NCBI GenBank assembly: GCA_020081605.1
Contig: JAHREC010000011.1
Location: 1,240,001-1,304,000, forward strand
Length of the DNA stretch: 64,000 nucleotides
Source: Albifimbria verrucaria
Taxonomy: Eukaryota > Ascomycota > Sordariomycetes > Hypocreales > Stachybotryaceae
Reading direction: 5' to 3'
The notes beneath the pieces are model-generated. The model saw only the letters and a program-made list of their open reading frames with translations. It did not search any database and was not told the DNA's origin. Both the position numbers and the translations under genes were made by a program. Positions 57,472 through 64,000 of this stretch are shown here, piece after piece. How positions within the stretch are numbered: position 1 is the first letter of the stretch; every line of letters begins with the position of its first letter.

Positions 57472-58346
57472 ATGGGTCAAATCGCAAGCAGCGTCGCCAA
57501 TATGCTGGACAACAGCAAGGAGAAGGAGGCACAAGCGAAAGAACAGCTCGAGCTTATGATGAAGCTTGCTGACGCGCGGCTTGATACATTCCAAGGGAAG
57601 CTTACTACTATGTTCCTGGACAAAGACTCTACGCAAAAGACAAGCGTTCCTGGGAACAGGGCTTTGAGATTTGAGCGTCACGTCGCTGTCGATACCGAAA
57701 CCACGGTAAGTATGGAGCTTCACAGTTTATCCCCATCTTATCAACAGACTCACAGTTTTTGCAGCCTGGTGCCGGCGTGGAAGCTGCCGTTGACGCATTC
57801 TTTGGAGCCTCTAAAACGGGCACTGATGGCGTCCTCGAGGGTTTCAAAAATGTCGTGAAAACTGGTTTATCAGCCATCCTTGGGGACTGTTCCGCAGGCG
57901 AGAGTTACGACGAGAAGTTTTTCGTATGCATCAAACAGTCAGTATCATTTGTCCATATCGCGTGCGCGTACGTTCTATATGACCACTACTAATCCATCTT
58001 CAGTAATGCCATTATCCGAGTTGACATGTACACATACAAATACAACTTTCGCAATGAGGGTGTAATATCCAACCACAAAAACATTTTGGCATACATCCTC
58101 TGTATATCTGTCGTCGACCATCGTGTTGTCACTGTGGATGAGCTTGTTTACTTGGCCTCGGAGTTTGCAGGTGATGGTAACGTCGGCCCTAACAGCGGTT
58201 ATGAACTCTATCTTGAGAGCTTGATGAAGACGTGGAAAGCTCTGGCCGAAGTGGAATGGCCTGACATGGAAACCGGCCAGAAGAACACTGAGCGACCTAC
58301 TGTTTTGCCAGCCAGAAATCGATTTGCCATTAAAGAGACGGCATAG
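57472..58346 (+). CDS. Unknown protein with predicted N-myristoylation signal
   Basis: Unbroken three-exon gene: 57472-57705, 57765-57938 and 58004-58346 (introns GTAAGT...TTGCAG and GTCAGT...CTTCAG), about 250 aa. The start MGQIASSV fits the MGxxxS N-myristoylation consensus, so the protein is probably tethered to a membrane. A helical, charged N-terminal segment (LDNSKEKEAQAKEQLELMMK) is followed by a Gly/Ala-rich hydrophobic stretch ('GVEAAVDAFFGASKTG', 'FKNVVKTGLSAILGD') and a C-terminal part with 'DMYTYKYNFRNEGVISNHKN'. No family recognised. The amphipathic Gly/Ala-rich middle recalls membrane-active proteins, which is inference only. The absence of breaks supports a functional gene. Confidence 0.75.
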
Positions 58347-58855
58347 GGTGTTTGGCCAATGGTAACTACCCATTTCCAGGCCATCTCCGGTGATGAAAAC
58401 ACTAGAGGCTCCATATGAAGTATAAAGCAAGACAAGTTTTGGAACCAATGATGGTGACAGTGACCCAGGTGCGCCGAAGAAATGGTGCCCCAATAGTGGT
58501 CAATGATTGAGGAGCTCAATAGCATGGTTATTATACGCTTAAAGTATTCCTATCCTATGATAAAGTTATAGGCATCTCCGAGAACTAAATATATGGTCTT
58601 CTTTGTTTGAAACTGATCAACACTCTATCCATGAAGTGAAATCACTCCCTTAAGAGCAGGCTTGGAGGAATTGACATGAGGGTCTTGGGAAGGCTGCCTC
58701 CTTAGTTTAGATGTACACTAGCCAGATCAATACGGAGTGCAGCGTTCGGGTCATCACATGTAGCTAGATCGGGCGATTCTTATTATAGCAGTCATGTGAA
58801 ATGAAGGATCATAGTATGTACACACGTCCCAGACGTCTCCCAGAACATAACCGCA
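58347..58855. other. Convergent intergenic region
   Basis: About 510 bp between the 3' ends of the myristoylated-protein gene and the first P450 gene. Nothing supported. Confidence 0.45.
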
Positions 58856-60650
58856 TTATTCATACGTTTGGTTCATCTTCACTTTCATCATCATCCCATC
58901 GACTGGTCTGCCCGTAATCTGGATTGTCTACAATAAATTAGCGCCTGGACCTCTATTAGATCCTAAAATCCGTACTCACATTATATAACTCCGACTTAAC
59001 AGCATATTGGTTCTTGTGGTCAAGAGTAGGCTTACCTGCGCCATCAAGCGCAAGTTCTCCGAGACCTACTTTGGTGAATTCGTAGCGGTAAGCTACCAAG
59101 GCGATGATAACACGTATTTCGATGGTGGCGAGTTCTTGGCCGATGCAATTTCTTGGGCCCCTCTCAAATGGTCTCCAAGCACTTGCGGGGATTGCATCTT
59201 GTTGTAACCACCGCTCGGGGACGAACTCATTCACATCATCACCATAGACATTTCTATCGTAATGCATGAGGTTGTGGTTCAAATAGACCCAATTGCCATC
59301 CAGATTGCAGTCTCCTTGTGATGTTTTGACTGAATATCTCTTACCTGGGTGCGAGATACGGATCGTCCCGACAGGGGAATGCATCCGAAGCGTTTCTTTC
59401 ATGACAGCGGATATGTAAGTCATACTGTTTACGAGACTATCGCCATCAGGTCCCAAGAGCTTGTTGCAGACGGCTTGAGGATCACGTGCACGTCCAGGTC
59501 CGAAGAGTCGATCGAGTTCCTCGCGGACCTTCTTCAATGCGTGGGGAGTGCGCGCCAGTTCGTATATTGTCCAAGAAATGGTGGTACTTGTAGTGTCGTG
59601 ACCAGCGAGAAGAAATGTTTTGATCTGATCGCAAGTTTCCGCAAGTACATCATCTGTCAGTGAATCGATACCTTGCAAACTTAAAGACAGGATACTACGT
59701 GAGCCAGCAACAGACTGTCCGCTCTTCATTTCTTCGAAGCTGCGGCGCACAATTGGTTGTAACTGCGCGTCGAGGCTTTTGCCAAGCTTGCGTCGTTTAT
59801 GATGTGTTCTTGGTATTATCCACCAGGAAGTTGTAGTTTATCGTTGGCGTATGCTGTGGCCAGAGTTAGCTATAAGGTGTGTATTAGGCTGCAGGATGAC
59901 TTGCTCTTCACCAGCTCTTTGTATATCCGTATAATCTCGCCTTGCTTGGCTGGATCCAGATGCTGAGCAGACATGCCTACACCCGCCGTAACGATACCAA
60001 TTATATCGAAAGTGAGATTTGCGGTTATCTCGTCAAGGGACACCGTGTCTCCAGATATCGCCAGATTATCAAGAATATTTAAAAAGGAAGTGGACTTGTC
60101 TAAGATAAGAGGAAGGAGTGTTATAAGATGCTGATGAGCAAAACCAGGACTGAACCTCTTTCGTACTTGTCTCCAGGGCTCGTACTGGTACAGTGTCAGT
60201 CAGTGATTATGAGATCAATGGTGATGCTTACATTTTTGAAGAGGATAGAATTTGCCCCGATTAGGTCAACAATCATCTCAACAGATGGTGATCTGGGCAT
60301 GCTGTAAGGAAACGTTTGCGATGCCCTCGACACTTGCTCCGCAACTGTGTGATCACTAACTATGGCCATAGGCGGTACAATAGGCCAGTTATCCACCATC
60401 ATGATAGGTGGCCTTCCCAATGTATTGTGCATGTCGGAAAATATGGCATCGGGGTGGCGGTTGGGGGCACCTTTTTAGTATACTCATCAAACTTGATAAG
60501 ATGCCCAAACAAGAGGGAAGAGGGAAGTTGCGGAATGTGAGCGTTTTGCTTGAAGCGTCTATGATAGAGATTCCTGCAAAGATATGTGCTCACGGTAATG
60601 ATACAGGTCGCCAAGATGGCTTGGGTCAATACTGATAGATGGAAAGCCAT
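58856..60650 (-). CDS. Cytochrome P450 monooxygenase 1
   Basis: ATG 60650 (MAFHLSVLTQAILATCIITV), an N-terminal membrane anchor placing it in the ER. P450 marks in order are 'FLLAGHDTTSTTISW' (I-helix AGxDTT), 'VMKETLRMHSPV' (ExxR), 'EFVPERWL' (PERF-type) and 'FERGPRNCIGQELATIE' (heme loop, Cys ligand). Introns include one from about 60233 down to about 60190 after 'NSILFKN', others near 59830-59920, and a last one whose donor is GTGAGT near 58976. Splicing it gives the typical P450 end 'TIQITGRPVDGMMMKVKM' and a stop at 58856, instead of a stop at 58956. There is one break at the GGGGG 60463-60467. The I-helix and C-terminal style resemble CYP59-like oxygenases of secondary metabolism, but the substrate is unknown. 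Confidence 0.88.
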
Positions 60651-61875
60651 TGTATATGACAATGAAGTGTTTTCGATGCGGTCCTCTGGGCCAGAAGTTT
60701 GAACCGCAATGAGATCCGTCACAGAGGCGTAGACACACGCTATGGTGTAGATAAGCAAAAGGATGGAGGTCTACTTCCGAAGGAAAGTAGTAAGACTGCT
60801 AATAATAGGTTGAAGAGTATCGCCAACGTGACATGCAATCTTGAACATTCGTAACGTTTGGTGCGCCTAGCTCGATTTGATGGCCTTGTTGTCAGTATTC
60901 GAGCCACTATCCACACAGGCCAAGGGACAAAGGCCGATGTATGCTGTTGGAGCGCCTTGCTTGTGAATATAACTAAATTGGGGTGCCTTCGCTGACTGCA
61001 ATAACCCCAAACGGATGATAACATTGGTGAATAAAGTCAGACCAACAGTGAGTTGGTGGGTCAACGGGCCGGTCGGAAACTCAGCCGCTGATGCATGTTA
61101 CGAAAGGTGCATGACGGATGGTAGGGAGCAATCGTCTCGATGCTCAGCTGGGGGTTGGTTGGCTCATAACAGGCATAAGACCAACTTACCAAACCATACA
61201 AACACCGTTGCTGCCATTAATTAATACGGTACATGCCATATCCGCTCAATCGTCATGCGGCAGAATATGATAAACTAGTCTAACATACGGCTCCATTCAC
61301 CGTGATCGACTGTACAGTTTTCATGCAACGATGGTTAAAAATAACTTACCGCTCTCAAGATATCACTTGTGTGCTCCCAGGGTTTCTTTATTTTCTGTTG
61401 AGAAGCTGCATCCGCCGCTCCCTAAATTGCATGGGTGCACCAACAAGTGCTGCAAGGTTATCGAGTACCTGCAAATGTAATCAGCACCTTGGGCATTTGG
61501 CCAAGAGGTTTTTGACCGCTTGCTCACGCAATGCGATAGTGATCAGGTGCAGATATTCGGAGGCAAGAGCCGACTGAATGTTCGCCGCTCTCACTTGTGT
61601 CAAAAGATGTGCCCCTACACCCAGACTTGCAAGAAATTTATCAAGCGCCATGAGCGGCAATGCAAGACAAAAATGGTTACCGAATATCACCATAACAAGA
61701 ATTATTTTCCATTTAACTAATGTTTCAATAACAAAGTCTGTAGAGGAACATCCAATTGATGGATCTCGAGCCAGGGTTATAGTTCATGCCTATGACAGAT
61801 GTTGCAACCCATGAAGCTATTCCGCAATGTTCTTCCAGTCATACAACTATCCGGCAAGCAGCGGATCAAAAATTC
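60651..61875. other. Intergenic between the two P450 genes, 1.2 kb
   Basis: Promoter of P450 1 and 3' flank of P450 2. Short frames in it (for example 61520-61814) show no domain. Nothing else supported. Confidence 0.4.
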
Positions 61876-63620
61876 TCACCTCCTTGACCAAACCAAGGGT
61901 GCTTTCTCAGGATGCAACATTTGCAACAACAGAACCATGGCAGAGTCGGTCTTGATGAGCTCCAGAACTCGCTCACGAGCTGCCTCGATAGTTTCCCCAT
62001 CAAAGGTAACAGGATCTACCCGCCAGTCACGGAAGATAGTGGCTATGGTGGCCACAAATTCAACTTGAGAAAACTTCCTCCCGGGGCACTCGCGTGCACC
62101 CTCCGACCAACCTATGAAACTTCCCCGTCTCGGCTGGGAAAACTCTTCATCATCTAGGGCATTTTCTTGTTCTCCAAGCCTTTGCTTGACGGGCTTAATG
62201 AAACGAGAAGGTCGCCATATCAGAGAATCATCTCCCCACCATCTAGGATCGCTCTGCAGAGACGAATAAGCAAAACACATCATAGTGTTTGGCGGCAAAG
62301 TGAGCGTTTTATCTCTAACATTAAGTATCTGTGTCTTATCCTTGGTCCATTTTGTAACTGGTACAGGGGTGTAAAGCCTGATAGTTTCGTACAACACAGC
62401 CAAACAGCGCTTCAAAAGGGAAAATCACCCGAGTAGCTCCACTCGGTAGGTGGCCGCTTGCCAAGGACATGGTTAAGCTCTTCTGAAAGCCAATCTTGAA
62501 CTTCCGGATTCGCGGCCAGAAAATAGATGGCGAACGTGAACACATGTGAAGAAGTGTCGTGCCCAGCAAAGTTAATGACGAAAATATTGCCATATATCTC
62601 TCGTTCAGTGAGGCCTTCACCTTCCTTTGCTTCGAGGGACGCTTTGGCTAGAGAAGATAGGAAGGTCCGGCTGCTGCCTGTTCCCGATAGTCCCTGGGCG
62701 ACTCTCTTTTTCTCGGTTTCGTACATTTCTGTCATGAAGAATTGAAATGCAGACACTGCCCTCCCAATCTTCTGAAACTTCCCGGGAGCCAAGGTATGTT
62801 CGTAAAGAACTTGGGCCCCATGGCAATAATTAGAATGCAGTATTCCAATATCAGCTGTAGGCAATCTTTGTAATTCTCGGCAGGGTCTATATGAGATGTT
62901 TCCTCGTGGCCCTGAAACTTAAAGGATTTACCAAACCCAGCTTTGGAGAGCACACCGAGTGACAAACTACGGAGATCATCCGCAGTCGACCTGACTTGCT
63001 GACGTGATGCCCAATATCGAATCATGTCGGTCGCCTGAGATATGCTCTCGGACCACACGGTATTGTTATAATGTTCGTTGAAGCACGATGCCATTAGTTT
63101 CCTTTGTGTCACCCATGCTTGGCCTTCGACCTGATATATAACTTGTATTTAGCATTATATTTCTCAAGACCAGTGTTTTGATAAGACTTACACTGCTGAC
63201 ATTGGGCCCAAAAGCGTCAAGAATTTGGGTGAGTTCCACGCATCTTGGGAAATCGTCCCTGCGACGGACAATATCCGTAATAATGTCAGGATGGCCAATA
63301 TACAGCCAATTTCGTCCGGGTGTAACGAGCATAAAAACATCACCAAGCTCATGATGAGAGAAATATCGGTCAGGTAGCTCCCACCCCATCCAATTGTACC
63401 TGGTGAAAGTGCTTTCCCCAAAATACTTCTTTACGTAGTGCAAAACCTTGCGGTCGATTAGCATCCAGAAGTGGTTGAGATGACTGATAGGAATGACTCG
63501 TATAGGGACGCCAATCTTGCGGGCTTCCAGATAGTTGCGACTCAGGGAGTAGCATGACTGCAATATTGCGGCACATGCCAAGATGAGGATGCTCAATAAT
63601 AATTTAGTGAGAATAGTCAT
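61876..63620 (-). CDS. Cytochrome P450 monooxygenase 2
   Basis: ATG 63620 (MTILTKLLLSILILACAAIL), an ER anchor. Intron 63131-63191 is in phase (NVSS|VEGQAWVTQRKLM). P450 marks are 'WVTQRKLMASCF' (C-helix, WxxxRK), 'INFAGHDTSSHVFTF' (I-helix), 'LYETIRLYTPVP' (ExxR), 'WRPSRF' (PxRF-type) and 'FIGWSEGARECPGRKFSQVEF' (heme loop; Cys ligand). Frames break near 62790 and at AAAA 62414-62417, each as one missing base. Length is about 540 aa after these, normal. It has the same orientation as P450 1, 1.2 kb away. Substrate unknown; not a close copy of P450 1, since the motifs differ clearly. Confidence 0.88.
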
Positions 63621-64000
63621 TGCTTGTAATGAGAGCAGGACGAACGAAAATTTGTCGTATTAGTGGGCAATTGGATTGATGCTAAACATCTAGTACAGCC
63701 AGGATAGAGAGACATGCAAAGAGAAATTTGCCTGCACAAAATGAAGGGGCTGCTTACATTCGGGCCTTGTTTCTTGCAAGGATATTCGGCTACGAGCAAC
63801 AAAACTCGGCCCTCAATACGCAGCTGTGCATGAAGTGTGTCGCACAGCACCAACATTCTCTTGCTGTGCCATATCACCTTCAGTTTAGGGATGTGAAGGG
63901 CAGCCAACAACAGGTTGGGCCCTGTTCCTGGACGAACCCTTGTATTCAGCGACCCGCTCCATGCTGCGGCTAAATTAGCATGGCATGATATGTATTCTGT
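63621..64000. other. Window end, promoter of P450 2
   Basis: About 380 bp upstream of the second P450. No gene supported within it. Confidence 0.45.

Noticed and set aside
61520..61814. Cys-containing frame considered as a zinc finger (HLCQKMCPYTQTCKKFIKRH)
   Set aside because: Spacing fits no known finger, two overlapping frames are open, and it lies in the 3' flank of the P450 gene.
1..64000. CRISPR arrays, bacterial-type operons, LTR retrotransposons, telomere repeats
   Set aside because: None seen; the window is eukaryotic nuclear DNA and no paired long terminal repeats or transposase motifs were recognised by eye.

Overview
This is a 64 kb piece of a filamentous ascomycete (Pezizomycotina) genome, probably Sordariomycetes. 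The grounds are short GT-AG introns (about 45-85 bp, with CTAAC-like branch sites), gene-dense coding on both strands, and the gene families present: GH6 cellulase, CE5 esterase, Zn2Cys6 regulator, metacaspase, NB-ARC/TPR and nucleoside-phosphorylase receptor-like proteins, and P450s. Genus-level placement cannot be made from the sequence alone. Many clearly conserved genes change frame once or several times, almost always at a short homopolymer and almost always as if one base were missing. I read this mainly as consensus error in the assembly, not gene death, so CDS coordinates below span those breaks.

Layout. 1-5.5 kb: the 3' part of a disordered fungal protein, three tandem intron-containing tRNA-Thr(AGU) genes, and a membrane-anchored glycosyltransferase-like protein (-). 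6-9 kb: a CLN3/battenin-like membrane protein and an alpha/beta hydrolase (both +). 9-18 kb: gene-poor, holding a secreted cysteine-rich protein and a large membrane protein that joins a TLC-like N-terminal region to a bacterial Lgt-like (prolipoprotein diacylglyceryl transferase) C-terminal region. 18-26 kb: a carbohydrate-use stretch with an MFS sugar (maltose/alpha-glucoside type) transporter, a GH6 cellobiohydrolase and a CE5 acetylxylan esterase/cutinase, followed by an NAD(P)H-dependent aldehyde/ketone reductase. 26-32 kb: a WW-domain/glycine-zipper protein, a metacaspase and a small conserved 'n-acetylglutamate synthase'-labelled protein.

32.7-58.4 kb looks like an immunity or allorecognition-type neighbourhood. 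A DUF7580-like + nucleoside phosphorylase gene lies head-to-head (about 380 bp apart) with a zinc-finger + NB-ARC + TPR NLR-like gene. They are followed by a Zn2Cys6 regulator, a secreted BPL_N/glutaminase-like protein, an unknown gene, a very large sacsin/NO VEIN-like HATPase-DUF3883 protein, a protein carrying a HEPN-type Rx4H motif, and a predicted N-myristoylated protein. 58.8-63.6 kb holds two cytochrome P450 genes on the same strand.

The best candidates for undescribed biology are the TLC-Lgt fusion (a possible lipid or acylglyceryl transferase in a eukaryote), the paired receptor-like genes, and the HEPN-motif protein inside that neighbourhood. All functional statements are from motif reading; no alignment or database search was run.
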